The position numbers were made by a program, and so were the translations under genes. The notes beneath the pieces were generated by a model, which saw only the letters and a program-made list of their open reading frames with translations, was not told the origin of the DNA and searched no databases. Shown piece by piece: positions 8,926-18,324 of a stretch of 64,000 nucleotides of DNA. Source of the DNA: Janthinobacterium aquaticum (GTDB taxonomy: Bacteria; Pseudomonadota; Gammaproteobacteria; Burkholderiales; Burkholderiaceae_D); NCBI RefSeq assembly GCF_009208565.1, contig NZ_WFLK01000015.1:147697-211696 (forward strand), read 5' to 3'. The stretch's first letter is position 1, and each line of letters opens with the position of its first letter.

Positions 8926-9840
8926 ATGACACCATTGCATTTCGATCTGGCCTTTTTGCGCAGCTTTGTTGCCGGCGTCGAGCTGGGCAGTTTCGCGCGC
9001 GCGGCCGACAGGCTGGGCCGCTCCACGTCGGCCGTCAGTGCGCAGCTGAAAAAGCTCGAGGAACAGGCCGGCCAGAGCCTGTTTCGCAAGGAAGGCCGCG
9101 GTTTGGCGCTCACGCAGGCGGGCGAAGTGCTGCTCGCTTACGCGCGTCGCCTGCTCGAACTCAATGACGAGGCCGCACTGGCCTTGCGCGGCCCGGCGCT
9201 CGAAGGCTGGGTCAGACTGGGTTTGCAGGAGGACTTTGGCGAAGCGCTGCTGCCGCAGGTGCTGGGACGTTACAGCCGCGCCCATCCGAAGGTGCGCATT
9301 GAAGCGCATGTGTCGCGCAATACGGCCTTGCTGCAGCATCTTGCGTCAAGCCAGCTCGACCTGGCGCTGCTGTGGGGCTGCCCTGCCCTGCCGGCGCCGG
9401 GCTGGCCGGCGGCCCAGCGGCAGGTGATTGCCAGCGTGCCGATGCGCTGGATCGCCTCGCCACAGCTGGCCTGGCAGCCAGGCTCAGGCGAGCCGCTGCC
9501 GCTGATTGCCTTCGACCGCGAATGCCTGTTCCAGCGCAGTGCCACCGAGGCGCTCGAGCGTGAAGGCATCGCCTGGCGCACGGCTTTTACCAGTCCCAGC
9601 CTGGCAGGACTGTGGGCGGCAGCCGCTGCCGGTCTGGGCATCACGGTGCGCACAGGCCATGGCCTGCCGTCCGGCGTGCATGCGCTGGCCGCAGGCGAGG
9701 CCGGCTTGCCGCCCTTGCCGTCGCTGTCGCTCGAATTGCTGCGTGCAGTGCCCACGGCGTCGCCGCCGGTTGAACGCCTGGCCGAACTGATTATCGACGC
9801 CTTGCATCATCAGGATCAGGACGGGCCGGCCGCATGCTGA
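8926..9840 (+). CDS. LysR-family transcriptional regulator
   Basis: LysR regulator of 304 aa. The N-terminal winged HTH (residues 5-65) reads FLRSFVAGVELGSFARAADRLGRSTSAVSAQLKKLEEQAG, with the expected pattern of LTQAGEVLLAYARRLL at its end. The effector-binding domain occupies about residues 90-295 and includes LDLALLWG. It is divergent from the MFS transporter at 8818, which is its most likely target. It overlaps the next lysR gene by 7 bases, so the two are probably co-transcribed. Confidence 0.92.
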   Translation: MTPLHFDLAFLRSFVAGVELGSFARAADRLGRSTSAVSAQLKKLEEQAGQSLFRKEGRGLALTQAGEVLLAYARRLLELNDEAALALRGPALEGWVRLGLQEDFGEALLPQVLGRYSRAHPKVRIEAHVSRNTALLQHLASSQLDLALLWGCPALPAPGWPAAQRQVIASVPMRWIASPQLAWQPGSGEPLPLIAFDRECLFQRSATEALEREGIAWRTAFTSPSLAGLWAAAAAGLGITVRTGHGLPSGVHALAAGEAGLPPLPSLSLELLRAVPTASPPVERLAELIIDALHHQDQDGPAAC

Positions 9841-10727
9841 ACCGGCTTGAAATGCTGCGTATCTTTTGCGCCGCTGCCGAACTGGGCAGCTTCAAGGAGG
9901 CGGCCATCCGGCTGGCCATTTCACCGCAGGCCGTCACGCGCGCGGTGCAGGAGCTTGAACGCCTGCAGGGAGAAGTGCTGTTTCACCGCAATACACGCCA
10001 GGTGCAACTAAGCGCCTATGGCGCCCAGCTGGCCATGCGCGCGCAGCTGGCGGTGCAGCAGGTAGACCAGTTGTTCGAGCATGGCGACGCCGGCAGCGGC
10101 GAGGAGCCGGGCGGGCTGGTGCGCGTGGCGGCGCCCACGGCGCTGGCGCATGCAATCGTCATGCCGGCGCTGACCGCCCTGGCGCAGCGTTATCCGAAGA
10201 TCGATTTCGATGTGCGCCTTGGCGATGAGCTGGTGGACGTGGTCAGCGAAAAAATCGATATCGGCGTGCGCATAGGCATCTTGCGCGATAACCGCTTCGT
10301 GGTGCGTCGCGTGGCGAAAATGCATCTGCAGGTGGTGGGCACGCCCGATTGCATCGCGCGCCATGGTGCGCCGCAGGCGATTGCCGACCTCGACCGTTTA
10401 CCGACCACCGCCATGCATGATCGCAGCACGGGGCGCGCCTGGCCCTGGCTGTTTGGTGATGGGCAGGAAGTCTACCCGCGTGGCAACCGTTTTATCTGCA
10501 ATGATGCGCAAGCCGAGCTGTCGGCCGTGCTGGCCGGCCTGGCTTTTGGCCAGCTGTCGAGTTATCTGGTCGATCAGCATCTGGCGACCGGGCGCCTGGT
10601 GGCGCTGCTGCACGAGCATGATCCGGTGCCATGGGATATCTACATTTACCGGCCGCAGCGCGGCCCGCTGGCGCCCCGGCTGCGGCTGGTATTCGATGCG
10701 CTCGCTGCGGCGCTGGCGCAAGCCTGA
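9834..10727 (+). CDS. LysR-family transcriptional regulator
   Basis: Second LysR protein, 297 aa. The HTH reads MLRIFCAAAELGSFKEAAIRLAISPQAVTRAVQELE, followed by the linker helix and a substrate-binding domain with DIGVRIG and GLAFGQLSSYLVDQHLATGRLV. It resembles CrgA/DsdC-like short LysR regulators of small-molecule transport. The start ATG lies inside the end of the preceding lysR (overlap 9834-9840), implying translational coupling. Two LysR genes in tandem suggest a duplicated or hierarchical control of the divergent MFS gene. Confidence 0.92.
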   Translation: MLNRLEMLRIFCAAAELGSFKEAAIRLAISPQAVTRAVQELERLQGEVLFHRNTRQVQLSAYGAQLAMRAQLAVQQVDQLFEHGDAGSGEEPGGLVRVAAPTALAHAIVMPALTALAQRYPKIDFDVRLGDELVDVVSEKIDIGVRIGILRDNRFVVRRVAKMHLQVVGTPDCIARHGAPQAIADLDRLPTTAMHDRSTGRAWPWLFGDGQEVYPRGNRFICNDAQAELSAVLAGLAFGQLSSYLVDQHLATGRLVALLHEHDPVPWDIYIYRPQRGPLAPRLRLVFDALAAALAQA

Positions 10728-10813
10728 TCAGGCTTGTACGCTACCAGTACTTGTACCGGCGTCAATGGAAAATCGCTGGCCTGATACTGTTAAACCTACT
10801 GCTGAACCTGCCG

Positions 10814-11191
10814 TCAGCCTCCTTCACTTGCCAGTGGTGCCAAGTGGCGCATGGCATGCAGCCGGTATAGCCAGGCGTCGCCGCAAAAGGCAGGCGAGGA
10901 GCGGCAATAGTATTGCAGCGTGGTAGCGCTGCAGCGGTAACGTGGCGACGCTTCCTGCCCCAGGTCGCGCTCGAGCAGTTGCATGCTCCACAGCAGTTCG
11001 AGCAGCAGCGCCGTATGCGGCGCATGCAGTGACAATTGCGCCGCCAGTTCGGCCGCGCTGTGCGCGTCGGCAAGCGCGTCGAACAGACCCAGCTCCAGTG
11101 CTGCCGCAATCGCATCGGCCTGTACTGGCGCATAAGCCAGGTCCCAGTACGGTTGCAGTGCGTGTTGTTGGGTAAATGAGGAAATCGACAT
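10814..11191 (-). CDS. truncated methyltransferase: dimerisation domain only
   Basis: Protein of 125 aa resembling only the N-terminal winged-helix dimerisation domain of O-methyltransferases (AIAAALELGLFDALADAHSAAELAAQLSLH, then LLELLWSMQLLERD and GDAWLYRLHAMRHL). It stops at LASEGG just before the SAM-binding Rossmann domain would begin. No methyltransferase domain is found in any frame downstream. The ATG at 11191 has GGAG 6 bp upstream and fits homology better than 11260. A Fur box lies 47 bp upstream, shared with the divergent AraC gene. It is either a degraded gene or a stand-alone dimerisation module. Confidence 0.65.
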   Translation of the reverse strand: MSISSFTQQHALQPYWDLAYAPVQADAIAAALELGLFDALADAHSAAELAAQLSLHAPHTALLLELLWSMQLLERDLGQEASPRYRCSATTLQYYCRSSPAFCGDAWLYRLHAMRHLAPLASEGG

Positions 11192-11238
11192 GGTGGGCTC
11201 CGCTTGGCGTTGAACAGTCAGCCCATTGTATGCAACAA

Positions 11239-11253
11239 TGAGAATAATTATCA
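11239..11253. promoter_or_regulatory. Fur box
   Basis: The 15-mer reads TGAGAATAATTATCA. It differs at one position from the 7-1-7 Fur consensus TGATAATNATTATCA, and the flanking bases AA and TT extend the symmetry. It lies between the divergent truncated methyltransferase (start 11191) and the AraC-type regulator (start 11314), so iron-dependent repression of both is predicted. Confidence 0.85.
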
Positions 11254-11313
11254 TTTGCATTTGTATGCGCGGCGGCGATTTTCATATGCACGCCGTTGCG
11301 CCTGGGAGATTCG

Positions 11314-12204
11314 ATGTTCATGCTACCTGCCGCATCCGGCTGGACGCCACGCCAGCTCGATGGCTTGCCCGACAACTGCCATTTCCGGCAGCGCCAGATC
11401 GACCATGGCCTGGTGCTGGCGCATTCCGATTATCACCTGCCACGGCCAGTGGTACAGCAGGCCACGCGCAGCGATGAAGGTGCTGCACTGATCATTACCA
11501 TCGGTCTGCAAGGCGCTTCCGGCTATGACATGAACGACGGCACGCGGCTGCGTTTTGAAGCTGGCCATACGACCGTGTCGGTCTTGCGCCATGGCAGCGG
11601 CGAGCGGCGTCTGGACGGTGGCAAGCATATTGAGCAATTACGGGTGTGGGTAGGCGAAGCCATGCTGGCGCGCTACGCCCCCGCACTGGCGGCGCGCCTG
11701 CCGCCCGAGGGCGTGACACCGCTGATGCATGCAGCCACCACGCCGGCGGTGGCGGCCCAGGCGGCAGCACTGCTGCGCGCCAGCGATCCGCTGGCCGTGC
11801 ATATCGGCGCGCTCAGCGTGCTGGGCGAGCAGCTGCGACTGCTGCCCTTGCCTCAAGAGGAGGCAAAGCCGGCGCGCGCGAGCGCGGTGCAGATTGCCGC
11901 CATCGAGCGCGCGCATGGCTTGATGCAGGACCAGCTGGCGCAGGAACTGACGCTTGAGTATCTATGCCTGCAAGTGGGCCTGAGCCTGTTCAAGTTCAAG
12001 CAGCTGTGGCGCTACCGCTATCACGACAGCCCCTGGCGCACGCTGCTGGCGCTACGCATGCAGCGCGCGCATGCACTGCTTGAATCGGGCTGCCAGGTGG
12101 CGCAGGCCGGCTGGCAGGTCGGTTATCGCCATCCGCCCAATTTCAGCGCTGCTTTCGTGCGCTATTTCGGCTATGCGCCCAAGAGCGTCGGGCGCCATGC
12201 GTAA
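11314..12204 (+). CDS. AraC-family regulator (PchR-like, iron-responsive context)
   Basis: AraC/XylS regulator of 296 aa. The N-terminal sensor half contains ALIITIGLQGASGYDM and a G-H-T/S-beta-barrel pattern (RFEAGHTTVSVLRHGSGER) typical of PchR-type siderophore regulators. The C-terminal double HTH (about residues 200-295) reads LTLEYLCLQVGLSLFKFKQLWRYRYHDSPW and QVGYRHPPNFSAAFVRYFGYAPKSV. The ATG at 11314 has GGGAG 5 bp upstream; the earlier in-frame TTG at 11296 lacks support. With the Fur box upstream, a role in siderophore or iron uptake control is the best inference, although no siderophore receptor is adjacent. Confidence 0.85.
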   Translation: MFMLPAASGWTPRQLDGLPDNCHFRQRQIDHGLVLAHSDYHLPRPVVQQATRSDEGAALIITIGLQGASGYDMNDGTRLRFEAGHTTVSVLRHGSGERRLDGGKHIEQLRVWVGEAMLARYAPALAARLPPEGVTPLMHAATTPAVAAQAAALLRASDPLAVHIGALSVLGEQLRLLPLPQEEAKPARASAVQIAAIERAHGLMQDQLAQELTLEYLCLQVGLSLFKFKQLWRYRYHDSPWRTLLALRMQRAHALLESGCQVAQAGWQVGYRHPPNFSAAFVRYFGYAPKSVGRHA

Positions 12205-12309
12205 CAGAACGTAAAAAAGAAAGCGCAAGCAAGCAAGCGCCGCGGCGGCATGGGCGCTGCTATACTTTTTTTTTGCCCGCGCAGTTGCGCGGCTGCTTCA
12301 GGAGTTACC

Positions 12310-12732
12310 ATGCATTTTCGTTCTATTATTTTACTGACGCTGGGCCTGGCTGCCGGCGCCACAGCACTTGCCGCACCGTCGCATCACCGCGTGCCGCTGC
12401 AGGCGGGCACGTATATCCTCGACGGCGCCGGCAAGCGCTGCGCCGACGTGCCCAATGCCGGCACGCTGTATTTCGATGGCAAGAATCTGATCGGGCCGCA
12501 CGACCATGATGTCCAGACCAGCATCAAGTCGGTCTCGACCGATGGCCAGACCTATACTTTGCGCAGTATCTCGACCAGTTACGACATGAACGACAAGCCG
12601 GTGCGCGAATCGCGGCTGCAGATTTTGCAGCTGCGCGGCAAGGCCAGTTTTCGTATGATCGACCGCAAGACCGGCAAACCGGAAAGCGGGTTTCACCGCT
12701 GCGGTCCGATGCCGAAAAAAGCGCGCAGCTAG
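12310..12732 (+). CDS. small secreted hypothetical protein
   Basis: Protein of 140 aa with a clear signal peptide (MHFRSIILLTLGLAAGATALA, cleavage near residue 21). The mature part is basic and has two cysteines (KRCADVP and FHRCGPMP) that could form a disulfide. AGGAG lies just before the ATG at 12310. I do not recognise a family. The C-terminus ends in MPKKARS. It is followed by a separate VOC gene 78 bp downstream. Confidence 0.75.
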   Translation: MHFRSIILLTLGLAAGATALAAPSHHRVPLQAGTYILDGAGKRCADVPNAGTLYFDGKNLIGPHDHDVQTSIKSVSTDGQTYTLRSISTSYDMNDKPVRESRLQILQLRGKASFRMIDRKTGKPESGFHRCGPMPKKARS

Positions 12733-12810
12733 TGGCAACATAGCGCTGCGGCAGCATTGCCAGCAATCTGTTTTGAGCTCGACGAATCTTGTACCAGCAA
12801 AGGAGACACG

Positions 12811-13218
12811 ATGGCCCGCAACATTTTTGTCAATCTGCCAGTGCGCGACCTGGACCGTTCGGTGGCGTTCTTTACCCAGCTCGGCTTCAGTTTCAACGCC
12901 AACTTTACCGATGAAACGGCGACCTGCATGATCGTCAGCGAGACGATCTACGTCATGCTGCTGACCGAAGACAAGTTTCGCCAGTTCACGCCCAAGCAGC
13001 TGTGCGACACGCGCACCCAGACCGAAGTGCTGCTGTGCCTGTCGACCGAAAGCCGTGCCGAAGTCGACCAGCTGGTGGCCAAGGCGGTGGCGGCCGGCGG
13101 CAGCGTCTACCGCGAGGCCACCGACATGGGCTTCATGTACGCACACAGCTTCCAGGACCTCGATGGCCACCAGTGGGAACTGGTGTATATGCTGCCGCAG
13201 GGGCAGGCAGGGGCTTAG
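12811..13218 (+). CDS. VOC family protein (glyoxalase/dioxygenase fold)
   Basis: Single-domain protein of 135 aa with the paired beta-alpha-beta-beta-beta units of the vicinal oxygen chelate superfamily. Visible motifs are NLPVRDLDRSVAFFTQLGFSF at the start and FMYAHSFQDLDGHQWELVYM at the end, with the metal-ligand-type Glu in WELVYM. The start at 12811 has AAGGAG 6-7 bases upstream. It resembles the PhnB/glyoxalase-like group in which the substrate is not known; the sequence alone does not tell whether it is an enzyme or a resistance protein. Confidence 0.88.
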   Translation: MARNIFVNLPVRDLDRSVAFFTQLGFSFNANFTDETATCMIVSETIYVMLLTEDKFRQFTPKQLCDTRTQTEVLLCLSTESRAEVDQLVAKAVAAGGSVYREATDMGFMYAHSFQDLDGHQWELVYMLPQGQAGA

Positions 13219-13245
13219 AGCACTGCGCCGCCTGCCTGAACCGTT

Positions 13246-16119
13246 TTAGCTGGCCAGCGCCAGCAGGTCGACCACCTGCAGGCCGGCCAGGTCCTGCGTG
13301 GTGTTGCCGGCAAAGGCGGCGCGGCTGGCCTGGCCGTCTTTCAGCCAGGTACGCGTGACGGCCTTGATCTGCGCCAGCGTGCAGTTGAGCACGCCGGTGC
13401 GGAACTGCTGGCGCACCGCTTCGGTGGTGCCACGCTGCTGCATATTCCACGCTGTCAGCGCTTCCGCATACGGTGAGTGCGGCTTGTCGAGACCCTTGAT
13501 CACGCAGATGATCGCCTCTTCCACCTGTTCCTGCGAAAAATCGCCATCGAGGATCTGCGTCAGCGTGGCGTCAAAGTCGGCATAGGTGCCGGCCAGGCGC
13601 GGATCGCGGTACGAGCTCAGCGTAAAGGTACCGGCGCTGGCCGCATAGCTGGCGTTGCCGCCATAGGCGCCGCCCTTTTCACGCAGGGCCGTATGCAGCA
13701 CCTGGTTGGTCATCAGCTCGGCTGCCACCGCCAGCGCCGCCGCATCCGGGCTGTGTACGCCTGGCACCGGCCAGGCCAGGTAGCAATGGTTGATCTGGCT
13801 GGTGGCGTGCAGTGCGGCATTGGCCAGCGGCATGCTTGCGGGCACGTTCACTGCAGACTCTGCTGCCGGCGTCATATTGGTGCCGGCAGGCAGTTTCAGC
13901 AGCGAGGCCAGTTCCAGGCCATCCTGCTCCAGGCCGGCGCACAGCACGGTGGCTGGCTGGGCAATGATTTGTGCATGCAGGGCATTGAGCTCACGTGCGA
14001 TTTCCTGCAGGCCTGCCGAGGTCTTGCTCAGCTGCTGCAGGCGGCGGTAAAACGCCAGCGCCGTCGGCCCGCCGATAATGTCGTCAAAACGGCGCTGCGC
14101 CGACAGCGGCGCGCAGGCCGCCAGCATGGCGTAGCGACCGCCCGACTCGGCCAGGCTGGTCAGCTTGTCCTGCACCAGGCTTTCGATCAAAAAGGCCAGG
14201 CGCTCTTCTTCGTCAAAGCGCGGGCTGGCGATCCAGGCCGACAGTACCGAGGCAATCGCCGCATGTTCTTCGCGCAGGCCGCTGGCCGAGAACGACAGTT
14301 CTACACGCATGGCCTTGTTGGCGCGCGGAATGGCTTCCACGCCGATATGGAACGACGGTACCATGCTCTGGCGCCAGGCGCTGGCGTCGTCAAACGACAT
14401 CTCGCCCACGCCCAGTTCCGGCGCCAGGTCGGTGTACAGGCGCAGCCATGGCCACGACGCTTCCGGCAGGTGCGACACGTCGTACAGCACATTGGCGTAG
14501 CTGATGCCGTTCGAGGCAATCGAGAAGGCAATCGCGCCATTGACCGGCTCGGGTATCGGCAGCGCCGGGCGCGGCTGCGCACTGACGTCGCCAGGACGGA
14601 TGCGCGGCAGTACTTCCGAGTTCGACGGCAGTTGCTGGTGTGCTTCCAGTGCTTCGGACTCGGCCACGATATGGGCGCGCTGCTCGTCCGTCAAGCTGGC
14701 CTGCAGTGCCGCGAGAGTCGCGTCTTCCTGTGCGGCGCGGTCGGTAAAGAAGGCGCTATCGGGCACCACGCGGGTGGTCAGGCGGGTCGGGTTGGCGATC
14801 AGGTCGCGCACCAGCTGCTTGAAAAACTCCGGGTCTTCAATCTGTTTTTCCAGCGTTTCCAGGATCGCGGCATTGTCGAAAGCATCCATGACGTTGCCGT
14901 CATACATGGCCAGCGGCAGCGCATGCAGCAGGCGGCCCAGGCCATATGGCATGCGCCCGCTGCTGATTTCGCGCTGGCTGTATTTGATGTCGCGCAAGGT
15001 GGCGTGCAGCACGGCGGCCGGAATGCCCTCTTCTGCCGTCTGTTCCAGTGCGTTCCAGATGCGCTGGTGCGCATCGCTGATCTGCGCTTCGGTCAGGCCT
15101 TCCATGCCGATATGGAACACCATCTGGCGGATGCCGGCGTCGCGACCGTTCATGTCGGACGGACGGCCATAACCGGCCGATTCCATCGCGCGCATCACCG
15201 GCGCCGACGATTCACCCAACAGGCCGGCCGACAGCAGATGGGCGTGGTAAAACGCCATTGGATCGGACGATTCGCCCAGCAGCCAGGCAAACTGCAGGCC
15301 GAATTCATCGTCGCGCGCTTCCTGCGATGGAATCTTGACCACGGTTTCCTTGGGCGCGGTCCAGGCCGGCGCCAATTGCGGCAGGCGGCGCGGCGAAAAG
15401 CCACTGAGTTTGGACAGCACGCGCTGGGCTACCTGTTCCTGCACCGCCGACGCTTCGATATTGCCGGCAGTCATGATGACCGCTTGCGAAGGATGGTAGT
15501 GACTGGCGTGGAACTCCTTGAGCATCTCGTGCGTCAGTTCCGGGATCACCAATGGGTCGCCGCCGGACTCGACTTCATAGGTGGTGTCTTTGAGCAAGGT
15601 GCCGGCAATGCCGCTGTCGAGCGCGCGCATCGGGCTGTTGAAGGCGCCCTTCATTTCATTAAAGACGATGCCCTGGTAGACCAGCTTGTCGCCTTCAAAT
15701 GCGTGGCGCCAGCCCTCCTGGCGGAAGTTCAGGTAGTCGAGATTGGGGAAGAACGCCGCATCGAGATACACGTCGAGCAGATTGAAAAAATCCTTGCGGT
15801 CGGTGCTGGCGAACGGGTACACGGTGCGATCCGGATAGGTCATCGCATTCATGAAGGTGGCCGTCGAACGGCGCAGCATCGAGAAGAACGGGTCGCGCAC
15901 CGGATAGCGTTCCGAGCCGCACAGGGCCAGATGCTCGAGGATATGCGCGCGACCGTCGCTTACCTCAGGCACCGTTGGAAAGGCCACCAGGAACACCATC
16001 TCAGCCTGTTCGGTATGCATATGGATATGGCGCATGCCCGTTGCGGGCTCGACGTATTGTTCGATAGTGGCCTGCAAGACTGGAATGAAGTTGCTGCTAA
16101 CTTTTTCAAATGTGCTCAT
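13246..16119 (-). CDS. M16C insulinase-family metallopeptidase (presequence protease-like)
   Basis: Zinc peptidase of 957 aa, matching the PreP/Cym1 M16C subfamily in length and layout (four alpha/beta domains in one chain). The inverted zinc motif HXXEH is H59-I-L-E-H63, and the distal zinc ligand Glu is E155 in VFNEMKGAF. The LCGSERYPVRDPFFSML stretch, AMTYPDRTVYPFASTD and the C-terminal REKGGAYGG are family hallmarks. It lacks a signal peptide, so it probably degrades short peptides in the cytoplasm. It appears monocistronic. Confidence 0.93.
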   Translation of the reverse strand: MSTFEKVSSNFIPVLQATIEQYVEPATGMRHIHMHTEQAEMVFLVAFPTVPEVSDGRAHILEHLALCGSERYPVRDPFFSMLRRSTATFMNAMTYPDRTVYPFASTDRKDFFNLLDVYLDAAFFPNLDYLNFRQEGWRHAFEGDKLVYQGIVFNEMKGAFNSPMRALDSGIAGTLLKDTTYEVESGGDPLVIPELTHEMLKEFHASHYHPSQAVIMTAGNIEASAVQEQVAQRVLSKLSGFSPRRLPQLAPAWTAPKETVVKIPSQEARDDEFGLQFAWLLGESSDPMAFYHAHLLSAGLLGESSAPVMRAMESAGYGRPSDMNGRDAGIRQMVFHIGMEGLTEAQISDAHQRIWNALEQTAEEGIPAAVLHATLRDIKYSQREISSGRMPYGLGRLLHALPLAMYDGNVMDAFDNAAILETLEKQIEDPEFFKQLVRDLIANPTRLTTRVVPDSAFFTDRAAQEDATLAALQASLTDEQRAHIVAESEALEAHQQLPSNSEVLPRIRPGDVSAQPRPALPIPEPVNGAIAFSIASNGISYANVLYDVSHLPEASWPWLRLYTDLAPELGVGEMSFDDASAWRQSMVPSFHIGVEAIPRANKAMRVELSFSASGLREEHAAIASVLSAWIASPRFDEEERLAFLIESLVQDKLTSLAESGGRYAMLAACAPLSAQRRFDDIIGGPTALAFYRRLQQLSKTSAGLQEIARELNALHAQIIAQPATVLCAGLEQDGLELASLLKLPAGTNMTPAAESAVNVPASMPLANAALHATSQINHCYLAWPVPGVHSPDAAALAVAAELMTNQVLHTALREKGGAYGGNASYAASAGTFTLSSYRDPRLAGTYADFDATLTQILDGDFSQEQVEEAIICVIKGLDKPHSPYAEALTAWNMQQRGTTEAVRQQFRTGVLNCTLAQIKAVTRTWLKDGQASRAAFAGNTTQDLAGLQVVDLLALAS

Positions 16120-16360
16120 GCGGTATGGGATCTTTGCGGTGGATGGTTGAAAAGCATTGCTGTCATTCAGATGGGGGCAAACGCGCGCAATGCCAGAGCT
16201 GATGCGCTGTTCGGATGCCTCTGTGACGTTTTTTTCATGAATTTTCCTATTGTACTAGGACTATTCGCGGCGCGCCGATGGGCCTGCCCCAAGGCTGGCG
16301 CGTTCGATTGCGCCCTTGGCGTACCATGCACCTTTTTCCCGCCTCCGCTTAGGCCCAGCT

Positions 16361-17779
16361 GTGTCCAGACTTTCCTTTCGCCAACTGTTATTTGCTGCTT
16401 TTATCCTTACCGCCGGCATTATGGCCGCCACTTCCGTGCAGGCGCTGCTGACGCTCGAGCATCTGGCCCAGCTTGGCCGTGAAACGGCGGCGCAAGCCAT
16501 CACCCTGACCGAGCAGTCGCAGCGCCTGTCCGAACGCACGCTGGCCATGGAGCGCAGCGCGCGCCAGTTCCTGGTGCTCGATGACCCGCTGTTTCGCGAG
16601 CGCTATGCCAGCGCGCGCGAGGAAGCTGCTGCCGCCTTGCAACTGCTGAACCGTGCCACGCCGCACTTTGCGCCGCAGCTGGCCGATGAATGGACGGCGC
16701 AGGCCGATACTGCCTGGCAAGTGCTGCAGGCTGGCAAGAAGCGCAAGCGCGACGGCCAGGCCGTGGTCTACCGCGCCTTTGCCCGCATGGCGCAGATCAA
16801 TGACACGCTGGCGCGTGAAAGCAAGACCGAGATCGGCAGCCGCAACGATGCGCTGCTCGATGAGCTTGAACGCCAGCGCCAGCTGCTGGGCATGCTGGTG
16901 ATCGGCGCGGTGCTGCTGGCGGCCGTGCTGGCCATCTGTTTCGGTTTCTTGCTGTCGCGCCCGCTGCGCCGCATCGAGCGCGCCATCGAACGGCTCGGCG
17001 ACAAACGCTATGACCAGACCATCGTGGTGGGCGGCCCGGCCGATACGCGCCGGCTGGGCCAGCAGCTGGACTGGCTGCGCCAGCGCCTGGCTGAGCTTGA
17101 TGCCGACAAGGAACGTTTCCTGCGCCATATCTCGCATGAGCTGAAAACCCCGCTGGCGGCGCTGCGTGAAGGCGTGGCGCTGCTGGAAGACGAGGTGGCG
17201 GGCAAGCTGACGAGTGGCCAGCGCGAAATTACCGGCATCCTGCAGCACAATACGGCCTCGCTGCAAACCCAGATCGAAGACTTGCTGCGCTACAATACCG
17301 CCGCCTTTGACGCCCAGCGCCTGGCCTGTAGCCAGGTCGACCTGCTGGCGCTGCTGCACGCAGTGGTCGACGAGCAGCGCCTGCAATGGCAGGCGCGCCG
17401 CCTGGTGGTCGAGGTCGAGGCGGACGATGATGCGCTGGTGGTGCAGGCCGACCGCGACAAGCTGGCCACGGTGCTGGCCAACCTGCTGTCGAATGCGGTG
17501 CGCTTCAGCCCCGAGGGCGGCACGATCAGGTTTGCCTTGTCGCGTGCTGGCCGCCGGGCCCGCATCGATTGCATCGACCAGGGGCTGGGTGTGGCGCCGG
17601 AAGACGCTGCACGCATCTTTGAACCGTTTTACCAGGGTGTGCGCCAGGCAACTGGCGCGCGCAATGGCAATGGCATCGGCCTGTCCATCGTCCACGAATA
17701 TATTGCCGCCCACAATGGCCGCGTCGCTCTTGTACCGCGCCCGGCCGGCGCTCACTTTCAGATCGAACTGCCCTTATGA
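16361..17779 (+). CDS. glrK: sensor histidine kinase GlrK/QseE-like
   Basis: Two-component sensor of 472 aa. The GTG start at 16361 (VSRLSFRQLLFAAFILTAG) directly precedes the first membrane helix; an upstream TTG at 16316 is less likely. TM1 (about residues 7-27) and TM2 (about 180-200) flank a helical periplasmic domain, followed by HAMP. The H-box is RHISHELKTPLAALREG with H259 as phospho-acceptor. N and G boxes are NLLSNAVRFSP and NGNGIGLSIVHEY. Gene order glrK-lipoprotein-glrR with ATGA overlaps matches the envelope-stress-linked QseEGF/GlrKR system of enterobacteria. Confidence 0.9.
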   Translation: MSRLSFRQLLFAAFILTAGIMAATSVQALLTLEHLAQLGRETAAQAITLTEQSQRLSERTLAMERSARQFLVLDDPLFRERYASAREEAAAALQLLNRATPHFAPQLADEWTAQADTAWQVLQAGKKRKRDGQAVVYRAFARMAQINDTLARESKTEIGSRNDALLDELERQRQLLGMLVIGAVLLAAVLAICFGFLLSRPLRRIERAIERLGDKRYDQTIVVGGPADTRRLGQQLDWLRQRLAELDADKERFLRHISHELKTPLAALREGVALLEDEVAGKLTSGQREITGILQHNTASLQTQIEDLLRYNTAAFDAQRLACSQVDLLALLHAVVDEQRLQWQARRLVVEVEADDDALVVQADRDKLATVLANLLSNAVRFSPEGGTIRFALSRAGRRARIDCIDQGLGVAPEDAARIFEPFYQGVRQATGARNGNGIGLSIVHEYIAAHNGRVALVPRPAGAHFQIELPL

Positions 17780-18324
17780 TGACAAGAATTTCTGCGGCCA
17801 GCCTGGCCGCCGGCCTGCTGCTGCTAAGCGGCTGCGCCACCCAGCAAGTTGTAACAAAGCCGGTGGTGGTGCAGGCGCCGCCGCGCGTGGTGGTGGTGGC
17901 CGACCCGCAGGTGGCTGAACTGCTGGCCTACCAGAACAGCCTGCGCCTGATGACACCGTCCGAACTGACCAAGGCCCAGCTCGACGTAGCCAAACTCGAC
18001 CATGCTCCGCACAACACCATCCGCCGCGCCATGCTGCAGGCGAGCGTGCGCGCCTCGGGCGACCTGGCGCGCGCGCAGGCGCTGCTCGATACCGTGGCCC
18101 AGGCCAGTAGCAAGGAAGCGCAACTGCTCGCGCCACTGGCGCAGGTCTTGAGCGGCCAGTATGGCGAACTGCAGCGCCAGAACGACACCATCGACAAGCT
18201 CAACAGCCAGTTGCGCGAGGCGCAGCGCCGCAATGATTTGCTCAATGAAAAACTTGAGGGACTGAAAAACATCGAGCGTAGCTTGTCGGTACGGCCGGGC
18301 GCCGCCTCGGGAGGACAGAAATGA
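17776..18324 (+). CDS. QseG-like lipoprotein
   Basis: Lipoprotein of 182 aa with signal peptide and lipobox LLSGC (Cys20). The mature part is helical and ends with a coiled-coil-like region (QNDTIDKLNSQLREAQRRNDLLNEKLEGLKNIE). In enterobacteria the protein in this position (QseG/YfhG) is an outer-membrane lipoprotein that acts on the sensor QseE. Sequence conservation is weak, so the assignment rests on length, lipobox and position between glrK and glrR. It overlaps both neighbours by 4 bases. Confidence 0.8.
   Translation: MMTRISAASLAAGLLLLSGCATQQVVTKPVVVQAPPRVVVVADPQVAELLAYQNSLRLMTPSELTKAQLDVAKLDHAPHNTIRRAMLQASVRASGDLARAQALLDTVAQASSKEAQLLAPLAQVLSGQYGELQRQNDTIDKLNSQLREAQRRNDLLNEKLEGLKNIERSLSVRPGAASGGQK

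Noticed and set aside
12331..13170. 279-codon minus-strand frame across the secreted protein and VOC gene
   Set aside because: It covers two well-supported plus-strand genes and their ribosome-binding site, and shows no family pattern.
13477..16482. 1001-codon plus-strand open frame opposite the M16C protease
   Set aside because: Antisense artefact of high GC content. The minus strand carries the zinc motif and full family layout.
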